Source: Nocardia beijingensis NBRC 16342 | GTDB taxonomy: Bacteria > Actinomycetota > Actinomycetes > Mycobacteriales > Mycobacteriaceae | Assembly: GCF_001612785.1 (NCBI RefSeq) | Contig: NZ_BDBC01000057.1 | Span: forward strand, 1-64,000 | Direction: 5' to 3' | DNA: 64,000 bases | Part shown: positions 7,238 to 15,328 of the stretch, piece after piece | Position numbering within the stretch: position 1 is the stretch's first letter | Layout: the number at the start of each line of letters is the position of its first letter | Made by a program: the position numbers and the translations under genes | The notes under the pieces: model-generated | Databases searched by the model: none | What the model was told of the DNA's origin: nothing | What the model saw: only the letters and a program-made list of their open reading frames with translations

Positions 7238-8434
7238 ATGCGCAACACCACCGTTCTCATCTCCGGCGCGAGCATCGCCGGACCCGCGCTGGCCTACTGG
7301 CTGCACCGCTACGGCTTCGCGGTCACCGTCGTGGAGCGGGCCGCGGCGCTGCGCCCCGGCGGTCAGGCGATCGACTTCAAGGGCCGCACCCACCGCACCG
7401 TGCTGGAACGGATGGGCGTGCTGGCGGACATCGAAGAGCGAAGGACGGGCACCACCGACACCGTCTTCGTGGACGAGCGGGGCGCCGAATTGGCGCTGAT
7501 GTCGGGGGAATTCACCGGCGGCGACGTGGAGATCCTGCGCGGCGACCTGTCCGAGATCCTGTACCGGCGCACCGCCGACCGGTGCGAATACCTGTTCGGC
7601 GATTCGATCACCGCGCTCACCGAGTCCCCGGCCGGCGTGCACGTCGAGTTCGAGCACGCGCCCGCCCGCACCTTCGACCTCGTCTTCGGCGCCGACGGCA
7701 TCCACTCCAGGGTCCGCAGGCTGGCCTTCGGTCCCGAGCGCGACTTCGTGAAGCACCTCGGCTACTACTACGCCGTCGCGGGCGCGAGCCCGTGGAGCGG
7801 CACGTCCGCCGGGTCGCGCGAGCGGGTGGTCGCGCACGGCCACAACGCGCCCGGCCGTCTCGCGATCAGCGGCGGCCCCAAGGCGCAGCAGATGTACATG
7901 TTCGCCTCCCCCGAACTGGACTACGCCCGCGACGACAGCGCGGCCCAGCGGCGCATCCTCGCCGATACCTTCGCAAAGGTCGGTTGGGATGTGCCGCGGA
8001 TGCTCGCCGAACTGCCCGAATTCGACGACTTCTACATGGATTCGATCGGTCAGGTCCGGATGCCCGGCGGATACACCAAGGGCCGTGTCGCGCTGGTCGG
8101 CGACTCCGGCTACGGGAACACCCTCGGCGGCTTCGGCACCGGACTCGCCGTGGTCGGCGCGTACGTCATCGCCGGTGAACTGGCTTTGGCCGGCGGCGAT
8201 CACACCGTCGCGTTCGCTCGCTACGACGAACTCATGAAGCGATACGCGAAGATCGCGGGCAACAGCAACGCCGGTCGATTCCTGGCCCCGAAGACCGCGC
8301 GCGGCATCAAGATGCGCAACTGGTTCCTCGGTTCCCGGATGTTCGCGCTGATGACGAAATACAGCGACAACGCCGCCAACGACATCGACTTGCAGGACTA
8401 CCCCGCTCTGGTCGCGGCGGCGGATGCGCGCTGA
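7238..8434 (+). CDS. FAD-dependent monooxygenase (PHBH-like)
   Basis: A 398-residue flavoprotein hydroxylase of the p-hydroxybenzoate hydroxylase/RebC-like class. The N-terminal Rossmann motif reads ISGASIAGPALA followed by an acidic end of strand 2 (VVERA). A DG-type motif FGADGIHSRVR lies near residue 155, and the second FAD motif, GRVALVGDSGYGNTLGGFGTGLAVVGA, near residue 285 places the flavin ribityl contact. The enzyme would use NAD(P)H and oxygen on an aromatic or polycyclic substrate, which cannot be told. The ATG at 7238 has a good GAGGAGA site. Divergent from, and presumably controlled by, the TetR regulator at 6416. Confidence 0.88.
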   Translation: MRNTTVLISGASIAGPALAYWLHRYGFAVTVVERAAALRPGGQAIDFKGRTHRTVLERMGVLADIEERRTGTTDTVFVDERGAELALMSGEFTGGDVEILRGDLSEILYRRTADRCEYLFGDSITALTESPAGVHVEFEHAPARTFDLVFGADGIHSRVRRLAFGPERDFVKHLGYYYAVAGASPWSGTSAGSRERVVAHGHNAPGRLAISGGPKAQQMYMFASPELDYARDDSAAQRRILADTFAKVGWDVPRMLAELPEFDDFYMDSIGQVRMPGGYTKGRVALVGDSGYGNTLGGFGTGLAVVGAYVIAGELALAGGDHTVAFARYDELMKRYAKIAGNSNAGRFLAPKTARGIKMRNWFLGSRMFALMTKYSDNAANDIDLQDYPALVAAADAR

Positions 8435-8597
8435 GCGCCGTCAGCAGGCTTGACAGCGATCGGGCTCGCCGCGCCCGCCGCCGCGCGGCACAACATCCCA
8501 GTTCGGAGCGGTCGCGCGGCCGAGGACGAGCGGCGCGACGGGGCGACCCGCGGATTCGGCTGTGTTTCGATGGAACCGGAGCGAGACAGGGCGCGTC

Positions 8598-8603
8598 TAT
8601 AAG
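8598..8603 (+). promoter_or_regulatory. possible -10 box of the ESX-like cassette
   Basis: TATAAG 30 bases before the first gene of the four-gene cassette, with AAGGGG as ribosome-binding site in between. No convincing -35 hexamer. Confidence 0.3.
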
Positions 8604-8632
8604 GTCAGACGGCACTGACGGAAGGGGCGGCG

Positions 8633-9019
8633 ATGGCGGACAGCCCGTTTCCCGGGTACATCGAAGCTGCGAAAACCGGGGCGCTGCGGGTGCGGATGGA
8701 CCCGCAGGCGTTCGTGGAGATCGATCAGGCGTGCCAGGAGTTGATCGATCAGCTCACCGGCGCCCGCGCGGACGCCCGCGAGCTCGGGGAGCAAACGCAA
8801 TGGGGACTGGGCGAGAGCAACCCACGCCTTTCGTCGGCGATGGAACTGGTCAAGCTGTTCCGGGAGAAGGCGTTCGGCGGCCCGAACAACGCCTACGACA
8901 CCCTGAGCGACTACATCACCGTCGCCGAGGACATCCGAGCCATGTTCAAAGCGATCTGCGATGCCTATCAGCGCACCGATGCCGAATTCGCGGCGAAGCT
9001 GCGGGAACTCGGCGTATGA
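8633..9019 (+). CDS. small helical protein with YxxxD motif, candidate ESX substrate
   Basis: A 128-residue, predicted all-helical protein without signal peptide or membrane segment. It carries Y112-Q-R-T-D116, which fits the YxxxD/E secretion signal of type VII (ESX) substrates, in the C-terminal helix. A W-G-L-G sequence lies at 57-60, which is not a canonical WxG. It is the first gene of a tightly coupled cassette (ATGA overlap with the next gene) that ends with an EspG chaperone and includes a WxG/PPE-like protein. It may be a secreted partner replacing the missing PE protein; that is inference from context and the motif, and the sequence family is not one I recognise by name. Confidence 0.6.
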   Translation: MADSPFPGYIEAAKTGALRVRMDPQAFVEIDQACQELIDQLTGARADARELGEQTQWGLGESNPRLSSAMELVKLFREKAFGGPNNAYDTLSDYITVAEDIRAMFKAICDAYQRTDAEFAAKLRELGV

Positions 9020-9603
9020 CCGGCAACGCGCACCCGACTCGCAGGCCGAAGGCCGGTCTCACCGCACTGGCGGCGATGGCGGTATTGCTCACCGGGTGCG
9101 GTGAAGAGACAACGTCATCGCACACCGCGACAACCCAGACGCGTCCGAATTCCTCGGTCGCTGAGACGAGCTCCGCCGCCGGTCCCCAGTCGTTCGATCC
9201 CTGCGCCGCTCTGACACCGCAGTTCCTGGCCGACCACCAGTGGGACGCGTTGCCGCCCGCGGCGAAACAGACCAACACCGGCGGCGTCAGCTGGAAGGGC
9301 TGCCGGTATGTCGCCCGAGCCGGGTACGGCCTGACCGTCCAGACAACCAACGGGACACTCGAGCAGGTGAAGGCGAAGTTCCCTTCCGCCACGAGTATCA
9401 CGGTCGGTAACCGGAACGCTCTGCGGTACGAAGCGCGGCCCGACGTGCCCGGCGGCTGCACGGTCAACGTCGAGATGCGCGCCGGCTCGCTGTACATCCT
9501 CGTCGACGATCCCAGCGGCAAACACCCACGCAAGTTGTCGCCGTGCGACAACGCCACCGATATCGCCACAGCAGTCGCGCCGTTGCTGCCCGCGGGCAGC
9601 TGA
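9016..9603 (+). CDS. DUF3558 family lipoprotein
   Basis: A 195-residue exported lipoprotein. The signal peptide runs through TALAAMAVLLTGC with the lipobox Cys near residue 28, then a Ser/Thr-rich linker. The mature domain has the DUF3558 pattern FDPCAALTPQFL, WKGCRY and an SPC near the C-terminus, giving paired cysteines. DUF3558 lipoproteins are common in mycolate actinobacteria and are often linked to cell-envelope loci, but their role is unknown. The ATG overlaps the stop of the upstream gene (ATGA), so translation is probably coupled. Confidence 0.85.
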   Translation: MTGNAHPTRRPKAGLTALAAMAVLLTGCGEETTSSHTATTQTRPNSSVAETSSAAGPQSFDPCAALTPQFLADHQWDALPPAAKQTNTGGVSWKGCRYVARAGYGLTVQTTNGTLEQVKAKFPSATSITVGNRNALRYEARPDVPGGCTVNVEMRAGSLYILVDDPSGKHPRKLSPCDNATDIATAVAPLLPAGS

Positions 9604-9621
9604 ACACCGGGGGAAGCGATC

Positions 9622-10863
9622 ATGAGACAGACCGACGGCCGCGCGATCACCAATCCGGAGAACGCGCACAGTTTTTCGCACGCGGAGATCAAACAGGCCG
9701 CCGACGCGATGAATCCGGCCGCGCTCGACGGTGCGTTCGCCGCGTGGTCGGCCATCGCCGCGGCGGTGACGAACGCGGGCCAGCGATTCGAGGACGCGAT
9801 CAAGAACGCGGTGGAACAGCACTGGGAGGGCGCGGCGGCCGACAGCGCGGTCCGCGGGGTGCGAGAGTACGCGGCGCGGGTGGGTGAACTCGGGGAGGCC
9901 ATCGGCGCGCAGAGTCTGCCGTTGTCGGCGGCGGCGGACGCGGCGGCCAAGTTCAAGATCGCGGTGCCGGACCTGGTGGACGTCTCGGGCGGCACGGCCG
10001 ATCCGGCACAGCGCAACTCGCGGGAGGAGCAGGCCCGCGACGAGATGAACACCCAGTACATCCAGCCGTACGGGGCCACCGCTCCGGGCATCCCGACGCT
10101 GCCGCCTCCGGTCGCTCCAGCTGCGGCGGCGCCGACCGGTGTAGAGCCCGGCGCGGGTTCGGCAACCGGCACCGGTTCGGAAGCCGACCCCGGAACCGGC
10201 ACGGGTGTGGAAACCGGCACGACCGTCGACTCACAGGCCGTGGCCGCCACCCGCTCCCCGGATAGCTCCTCCTCCGGCGAGACATCTTCCACTGCGGACA
10301 CCGCCTCCCCCACCGGTCCGGCGGACGACGGCCAACCGGAGGACCAAGCACCGGCGGCCGCCGAGACCACGCCGCAAACCGTCACGTCCCAGGCGATTCC
10401 ACCGAACCAGGACACGACGGCGACCACTCCGGCATCCACCACGAGGACGCAGACAATCAGCCCGGCCACACCGGTCGTGTCCTCCGCGCCGCTGCCGCAG
10501 ACGACACCCACCACCGTCACCCCGACCTCGTTCACCGGGAGGCCAACCGGCACGCCGAGCAGGCCGGGCGCACCCGGCACCGCCGGAATTCCGAGCACCT
10601 CGGACAACGAAGCGCGCGCGGGTACCTCGCGGCCCGCCCAGCCCACCGTCCCCGCCGCGGCGAACGGGCAACCCGCCGCACCGGGGCGCCCTGGAGCGAC
10701 GGGAGCCGCGGGATATCCGGGCATGGTGCCGCCGCGGCTGCGCGGCAGGCGTACGGACGACGACGAGCACAACTCGCCGAAGTACCTGCGCACCGAGGAA
10801 CACGCGAAAGAGTTGCTCGGCGAGGTGAAACCGACGGTGCCGCCCGTGCTCGGTGAGCAATGA
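9622..10863 (+). CDS. WxG/PPE-like protein with disordered Pro/Thr tail
   Basis: A 413-residue protein. Residues about 15-125 are a helical hairpin domain with W68-E-G70 in the turn (HWEGAAADSAV), as in WXG100 and PPE proteins that are exported by type VII systems. Residues about 140-370 are low-complexity Pro/Thr/Ala/Gly, with several GTG/TGT-rich stretches, and the last 35 residues are charged. It lacks a signal peptide. The ribosome-binding site is GGGGGAAG. Its 3' end overlaps the EspG gene by ATGA, which pairs the putative substrate directly with its chaperone. No PE gene is present. Confidence 0.75.
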   Translation: MRQTDGRAITNPENAHSFSHAEIKQAADAMNPAALDGAFAAWSAIAAAVTNAGQRFEDAIKNAVEQHWEGAAADSAVRGVREYAARVGELGEAIGAQSLPLSAAADAAAKFKIAVPDLVDVSGGTADPAQRNSREEQARDEMNTQYIQPYGATAPGIPTLPPPVAPAAAAPTGVEPGAGSATGTGSEADPGTGTGVETGTTVDSQAVAATRSPDSSSSGETSSTADTASPTGPADDGQPEDQAPAAAETTPQTVTSQAIPPNQDTTATTPASTTRTQTISPATPVVSSAPLPQTTPTTVTPTSFTGRPTGTPSRPGAPGTAGIPSTSDNEARAGTSRPAQPTVPAAANGQPAAPGRPGATGAAGYPGMVPPRLRGRRTDDDEHNSPKYLRTEEHAKELLGEVKPTVPPVLGEQ

Positions 10864-11600
10864 CGACCCAATGGACGCTGTCGGCCGAGCAGTTCGCCGC
10901 GGCCTGGTTCGGGACGGGCCTGGACCGCATGCCCTTTCCGTTCCGGTTCACCAGCCGCTTCCCCGGCCTGAACGAGTACCAGGCGTATCAGCGGCAATTC
11001 CGCGCCGAGCTGGGACGTGACGAGCGGCTGCCCCTGCGCGGCGCGATCACCACGCTGGCCGTTCCGGACTGGCGCATCGAGCTGTTCGGTTACGACAACA
11101 CGTGCGGCGGCGTCGAACTGCGCGCGGTGGCCTGCGGCACCCGTAGCGGATCGGGTGTGCTCGCCGTGCAGTCGCCCGCGCCGGACGGCGGACGAGTCCG
11201 GTTGCGTCGCTGCCGGATCGACCAGCTCGCCACCGAAGTGGCGCGCCTGCTCCCGGAGGCCACGGCGGGAACCGTGGGCGAGAAGAGCTTCCTGCTCGAC
11301 GATCTCAACGACGATCGCCCCGACGTATTCGGCAACGCGCCCGCCAGCCAGGCGAAAGAGCGTTACCGGCGCTTCTGGCGGCAGTCGTGCACCACCCGCG
11401 GCACCGCCGTCGTGCTGCTCGGCCCGCGCAACGCCGAACCACTGCGCACCGGCAGGCTCCGCTGGATCGACACGCCCGACGGCCGCTACTGCGAGGTCCC
11501 CGCGAACCGTGCCCTGATGATCCGGCCTGGCACCGGCGCCGATATCGCCCGGTATCTGGACGAGTCGATCGTCCGCGCCAAGGCGCGCATGGACAGATAG
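10860..11600 (+). CDS. EspG family ESX secretion chaperone
   Basis: A 246-residue protein of the EspG family, cytosolic chaperones that bind the tip of PPE helical hairpins and keep them soluble for type VII export. Family features are the N-terminal WTLSAEQFAAAWFGTGLDRMPFP, a central strand VPDWRIELFGYD, and a C-terminal RTGRLRWIDTPDGRYCEVP block. It overlaps the WxG/PPE-like gene by four bases, which supports a dedicated chaperone-substrate pair. No ESX core genes (eccABCDE, mycP) are in the window, so export would depend on a system encoded elsewhere. Confidence 0.85.
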   Translation: MTTQWTLSAEQFAAAWFGTGLDRMPFPFRFTSRFPGLNEYQAYQRQFRAELGRDERLPLRGAITTLAVPDWRIELFGYDNTCGGVELRAVACGTRSGSGVLAVQSPAPDGGRVRLRRCRIDQLATEVARLLPEATAGTVGEKSFLLDDLNDDRPDVFGNAPASQAKERYRRFWRQSCTTRGTAVVLLGPRNAEPLRTGRLRWIDTPDGRYCEVPANRALMIRPGTGADIARYLDESIVRAKARMDR

Positions 11601-11613
11601 CTGCGGATCGTGA

Positions 11614-12204
11614 CTACGCGCTTGCCGCGGCGAGATGGGCGGTGACGAGGATGTCGAGCAGCACGTCGAGATCCGGCCAGGGGAAGCTCGGGCGATCCTG
11701 ACGCAGCATCACCAATCCGTGCAGGGCCGCCCAGAGGCATGTCGCGGTAGCGGTGGGATCGGCGCTGCCGGTGGCTGCCACCGCGTCGGCCAGGTGACGG
11801 AAAACCGGTAGACCGGGCAGTTGCGCATCGGTCGGCTCCCAGCCCGGAGTGCCCGCGGTCGCGAACAACACGCGGTAATGACCGGGATGGTCCAAGCCGT
11901 ACGCGCAGTAGGCGCGGCAGATCTCGCGCAGCCGGGTGCGGGCATCGCCGTCCGGCACGGCCGTCAGCACGGCGCCGAACTCGGCGAAGCGAACCTCGTA
12001 GACCGCTGTCAGCAGCTCCCGTCGATCCGCGAAATGCAGATAGATGCTCTGCGGTGCGATGCCGACCGCGCGCGCGACGGCGCGCATCGACAACGACTCC
12101 TGGCCGTCGAGCGTCTCCAGCAGGTGGCTGGCGGCCTCGATCAAGTCTTCGCGCAGTTTGCTTCCCGCACCGCGCGGGTTTCGATTCCTCTTCGGCGGCG
12201 GCAC
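11614..12204 (-). CDS. TetR family regulator (TetR_C_13/WHG-like)
   Basis: A 196-residue repressor. The HTH covers about residues 15-65 (LREDLIEAASHLLE, then AVARAVGIAPQSIYLHFADRRELLTAVYE), and the C-terminal domain has YRVLFATAGTPGW and LWAALHGLVMLR, typical of one large TetR branch. The GTG start at 12204 is 6 bases from a TAGCCT -10 box (12216-12211), with TTGTTA as a -35 at 17-base spacing, so the mRNA is probably leaderless. It is divergent from the metallo-hydrolase at 12274 with a strong inverted repeat over its promoter, indicating autoregulation. Confidence 0.87.
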   Translation of the reverse strand: MPPPKRNRNPRGAGSKLREDLIEAASHLLETLDGQESLSMRAVARAVGIAPQSIYLHFADRRELLTAVYEVRFAEFGAVLTAVPDGDARTRLREICRAYCAYGLDHPGHYRVLFATAGTPGWEPTDAQLPGLPVFRHLADAVAATGSADPTATATCLWAALHGLVMLRQDRPSFPWPDLDVLLDILVTAHLAAASA

Positions 12205-12210
12205 CTTGAC

Positions 12211-12239
12211 AGGCTAACAAGACGGGTGTCAACTAACAA
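12211..12239 (-). promoter_or_regulatory. tetR promoter (-35 TTGTTA, -10 TAGCCT)
   Basis: On the minus strand TTGTTA (12239-12234) and TAGCCT (12216-12211) are separated by 17 bases, and the GTG start follows 6 bases later. The left arm of the operator (12219-12230) lies within the spacer. Confidence 0.5.
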
Positions 12240-12260
12240 CTGTCAGCAGACAACCGTCTT
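12219..12260. promoter_or_regulatory. 12-bp inverted repeat, probable TetR operator
   Basis: AAGACGGGTGTC (12219-12230) and GACAACCGTCTT (12249-12260) are complementary except for one base, with an 18-base spacer, between divergent tetR and the metallo-hydrolase gene. The wide spacing allows two dimers or a large palindrome. Confidence 0.6.
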
Positions 12261-12273
12261 CATAGGAACTCCG

Positions 12274-13026
12274 ATGTCAGTCACCGTGACTCGCGTAGTG
12301 CACGCCAGCGTTCTGCTCGATTTCGGCGGAGCGAGAATCCTCACCGACCCCTGGCTGTCCGAGCGGCCGTTCTATCGGCAAGGCGAGCCGCGCAGCATCG
12401 CCACCGCCGCGGACCTGCCCGAACTGTCCGGCATCGTGATCAGCCATGGTCACTACGACCACTGCGATCTCGGCGCGCTGGCGGCTTACCCCGACAAGTC
12501 CGTCCCGTTCGCCGTCGTGCATGGCCTCGCGGCACGTGTCCGGTCCGCCGGTTTCCGCAATGTGGTCGAGCTGCATCCGTGGGAGCACACACGCCTCGGC
12601 CCGGTCGAAGTCACCGCGGCGCCCGCGCGGCACGGCGTCCCGGAGATCACCTTCGTCCTGCGCGCCGACGGCACGAGCGTCTTCTTCGGCGGCGATACCC
12701 TGCGGATCGCCGAGTTGGACGAAGTGGCCGTGCGCTACCCGGAACTCGACCTGGCGCTGCTGCCGGTCAACGGTTTACGCATCCGTCCCGCGTTCAACCG
12801 GCAGGTGGTCATGGATGCCGAGCAGGCGGCCGATCTCACCAGGGCGCTGCGCCCGCGCCTGGCCGTTCCGATTCACTACGCCTTCACCAGCGGCCCGATC
12901 GGCGACCGGGTGATGACGAAGGCCCAGCGCGACCCCGGGCTCTACGTCGACGCGTCCGCCGCTATCGCGCCGGACACCTCGGTGCACGTCCTCGCTCCCG
13001 GGCAGCCCCTCCTCGTGTCGCCGTGA
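12274..13026 (+). CDS. MBL-fold metallo-hydrolase (UlaG-like)
   Basis: A 250-residue metallo-beta-lactamase-fold protein. The signature HGHYDHCD near residue 55 supplies the metal-binding HxHxDH, and later ligands are plausible in PARHG, FFGGDT and the C-terminal PIHYAF. The short N-terminus (VTRVVHASVLLDFGGARILTDPW) is characteristic of the UlaG/beta-lactamase-like subfamily, which cleaves small-molecule lactones or phosphodiesters; the actual substrate is unknown. It contains a rare TTA leucine codon at 12775. Divergent from a TetR gene, sharing its operator region. Confidence 0.82.
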   Translation: MSVTVTRVVHASVLLDFGGARILTDPWLSERPFYRQGEPRSIATAADLPELSGIVISHGHYDHCDLGALAAYPDKSVPFAVVHGLAARVRSAGFRNVVELHPWEHTRLGPVEVTAAPARHGVPEITFVLRADGTSVFFGGDTLRIAELDEVAVRYPELDLALLPVNGLRIRPAFNRQVVMDAEQAADLTRALRPRLAVPIHYAFTSGPIGDRVMTKAQRDPGLYVDASAAIAPDTSVHVLAPGQPLLVSP

Positions 13027-13206
13027 ACCCTCCACGGGTTCAGCGCGACACGGCGGGCGACGGTACTCGGAAGCAGTCACCGAGCGTAATCACCGCCGAT
13101 GCCGCCCGGCGACGCACTGTACGAGCGACCCGTGTACCGTCCCCGAAAGAGAACGCCGAGACACCGACGGGCCCTGATCCGTGGGCACGCCGACGACGGC
13201 GGACCG

Positions 13207-13243
13207 CGCTTCGTGCATCAGGTCGCGCCGGACGCACGAAGCG
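13207..13243 (-). terminator. inverted repeat downstream of glyA
   Basis: Perfect 10-bp arms CGCTTCGTGC and GCACGAAGCG with a 17-base loop, 9 bases beyond the glyA stop on the minus strand. Possible terminator; no T-run. Confidence 0.4.
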
Positions 13244-13251
13244 AACCGGTG

Positions 13252-14547
13252 TCAGCCCAGCAGGCGCCAGTCCTCCAGGCCGTCGTACAGCGGAACGTCC
13301 TGGGCCAGCTTGCTCACCCGGGCGCGCAGCGCGTCCAGGTCGGCGCCACCGGCCAGCGCGCTCGCGATGATGTCGGCGACCTCGGCGAACTCGGTGTCGC
13401 CGAAGCCGCGGGTGGCCAGGGCGGCGGTGCCGATGCGCAGGCCGGAGGTGACCATCGGGGGACGCGGGTCGAACGGAACGGCGTTGCGGTTCACCGTGAT
13501 ACCGATCTCGTGCAGCAGGTCCTCGCCCTGCTGCCCGTCGAGTTCGGAGTTGCGCAGGTCGACCAGCACCAGGTGCACATCGGTGCCGCCGGTGAGCACG
13601 CTGATGCCCTTGTCCTTGACGTCGGCGGCGGTGAGCCGCTCGGCCAGGATCTTCGCGCCGGAAAGGGTGCGCTCCTGACGGTTCTTGAACTCCGCGCTCG
13701 CGGCGATCTTGAACGCGACGGCCTTGGCGGCGATGGCGTGCATCAGCGGCCCGCCCTGCTGGCCGGGGAACACCGAGCTGTTCAGCTTCTTGGCGTACTC
13801 CTGCTTGGCCAGGATCAGGCCGGAGCGCGGACCGCCGAGAGTCTTGTGCACGGTCGAGGACACGACGTCGGCGTAGGGCACCGGCGAGGGGTGCAGACCG
13901 GCGGCGACCAGACCGGCGAAGTGGGCCATGTCCACCCACAGGTAGGCGCCGACCTCGTCGGCGATCGAGCGGAACGCCGCGAAGTCCTGGTGGCGCGGGT
14001 AGGCCGACCAACCCGCCACGATCACCTTGGGACGCGCCCGCAAGGCGATCTCGCGCACCTCGTCCATGTCGACGCGGTGGTCTTCCTTGCTCACTCCGTA
14101 GGAGTGCACCTCGTAGAGCTTGCCGGAGAAGTTCAGGCGCATGCCGTGGGTCAGGTGACCGCCGTGCGCGAGGTCCAGACCGAGCAGCTTGTCGCCCGGG
14201 TCCATCAGCGACATCAGCACCGCGGCGTTCGCCTGCGCGCCGGAATGCGGCTGGACGTTGGCGAATTCGGCGCCGAACAGCTCTTTGGCGCGGTCGCGCG
14301 CCAAGGTCTCCACCACGTCGACGTGCTCGCAACCGCCGTAGTAGCGCCGCCCCGGGTAACCCTCGGCGTACTTGTTGGTCAGCACGCTGCCCTGCGCCTG
14401 CAACACCGCGCGCGGCACGAAGTTCTCCGAGGCGATCATCTCGAGGGTGTCGCGTTCGCGGGCGAGCTCGCCTGCCATCGCGGCGGCGAGCTCCGGATCG
14501 AGCTCACCGAGAGACTGGGTATTGACAGAGGCGGTCGTCTGCGTCAC
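13252..14547 (-). CDS. glyA: serine hydroxymethyltransferase
   Basis: A 431-residue PLP enzyme that converts serine plus tetrahydrofolate to glycine and methylene-THF, the main source of one-carbon units. The PLP lysine motif STVHKTLGGPRSG sits near residue 230; other family signatures are SENFVPRAVLQAQGS, YAEGYPGRRYYGG and HSGAQANAAVL. Length and motifs are typical. The GTG start at 14547 is preceded by TAGACT (14560-14555) at 7 bases, so the transcript is likely leaderless, although AAGG also lies just upstream. It lies among unrelated TetR modules here; in M. tuberculosis glyA1 is next to coaA and desA2 as I recall. Confidence 0.97.
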   Translation of the reverse strand: MTQTTASVNTQSLGELDPELAAAMAGELARERDTLEMIASENFVPRAVLQAQGSVLTNKYAEGYPGRRYYGGCEHVDVVETLARDRAKELFGAEFANVQPHSGAQANAAVLMSLMDPGDKLLGLDLAHGGHLTHGMRLNFSGKLYEVHSYGVSKEDHRVDMDEVREIALRARPKVIVAGWSAYPRHQDFAAFRSIADEVGAYLWVDMAHFAGLVAAGLHPSPVPYADVVSSTVHKTLGGPRSGLILAKQEYAKKLNSSVFPGQQGGPLMHAIAAKAVAFKIAASAEFKNRQERTLSGAKILAERLTAADVKDKGISVLTGGTDVHLVLVDLRNSELDGQQGEDLLHEIGITVNRNAVPFDPRPPMVTSGLRIGTAALATRGFGDTEFAEVADIIASALAGGADLDALRARVSKLAQDVPLYDGLEDWRLLG

Positions 14548-14592
14548 GACCTTCAGTCTATGGGCCGCCCGCCCGGCCGCCGGGCAGGGGGT

Positions 14593-15234
14593 TCACCCCT
14601 CCTGGTCAGCGGTGGCGCGCAGGCGGTCCGCAGTGACGCGCGACACGCCGGATGTGCGACCGGATGCGCCGTCTTCCGGCAGATAGCTGTCCAACAGCAC
14701 CGTCAGCTGCCGCTGCGCGTCCTCCAGCGGCTGCGTGGTCTTCATGGCCCGCGCTTGGACGATGGCCCCTTCCATCGCGCTGAACACGAAACTACTGAAC
14801 GAGCGCGCTTCCTCGGCGTCCAAGCCCGCGGCGACGAGCGCGGCCCCGAGCCGTTCGTGCCAATCCCCGAAGACCTCGCCCGCGGCCGCCTGCACCCGGG
14901 GCTCCGACTCGGCCAGCGCCGCCCCGAGGACCGGGCACCCGGCGCGGTAGCCGGTCTTCTGCAACGCGCCGACCCACCAGCCGATGAGCGAGTCGAACCA
15001 CCGGCGCGGCGGCGCGGCGGTGACCTTGTCGATCACCTCGCCGATCCGGACTCCGGCCACCCGGGTGGCGGTCTCGACCAGCTCGCTCTTGCCCGAGGGA
15101 AAGTGCTGATAGAGCGAGTTGCGCGAGGCGTTGCTCCGCTCCAGCAGCGTCGCCAGACCTGCGGCGTGCACGCCCTGTTCGCGAACCAGTTCGATGGCAG
15201 TCTCGATCAGCCTGGTGCGCGGCCCTGTGGTCAT
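14593..15234 (-). CDS. TetR family regulator (LmrA/YxaF type)
   Basis: A 213-residue repressor. The start at 15234 (MTTGPRTRLIET) is chosen over upstream ATGs because it gives the usual short arm before the HTH and has AAGGAA upstream. The HTH (GLATLLERSNASRNSLYQHFPSGKSELV) and the CPVLGAALAES segment of the C-terminal domain match the LmrA/YxaF-like branch. It is divergent from the thioesterase/Ddn pair, with two identical inverted operator sites between them; that layout strongly predicts local autoregulation and control of 15329-16251. Confidence 0.9.
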   Translation of the reverse strand: MTTGPRTRLIETAIELVREQGVHAAGLATLLERSNASRNSLYQHFPSGKSELVETATRVAGVRIGEVIDKVTAAPPRRWFDSLIGWWVGALQKTGYRAGCPVLGAALAESEPRVQAAAGEVFGDWHERLGAALVAAGLDAEEARSFSSFVFSAMEGAIVQARAMKTTQPLEDAQRQLTVLLDSYLPEDGASGRTSGVSRVTADRLRATADQEG

Positions 15235-15259
15235 GCGGGTTCCTTGCTCGAGGGTTGCG

Positions 15260-15311
15260 TGAACCGATCGGTCCATGTTGCAATCATGACAGATGTGGAC
15301 CGATCGGTTCA
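15260..15311. promoter_or_regulatory. pair of ACCGATCGGT operators in inverted arrangement
   Basis: TGAACCGATCGGTCCA (15260-15275) and TGGACCGATCGGTTCA (15296-15311) are perfect reverse complements of each other, each containing the palindrome ACCGATCGGT, with centres 36 bases apart. They lie between the divergent TetR gene and the thioesterase gene. Likely two dimer sites of the adjacent repressor. Confidence 0.75.
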
Positions 15312-15328
15312 TCGAAAGGATGGGACCC

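Noticed and set aside
8633..9019. Annotation as a PE or WXG100 protein
   Set aside because: It lacks the PE N-terminus and a true WxG turn; only the YxxxD motif and context support an ESX link.
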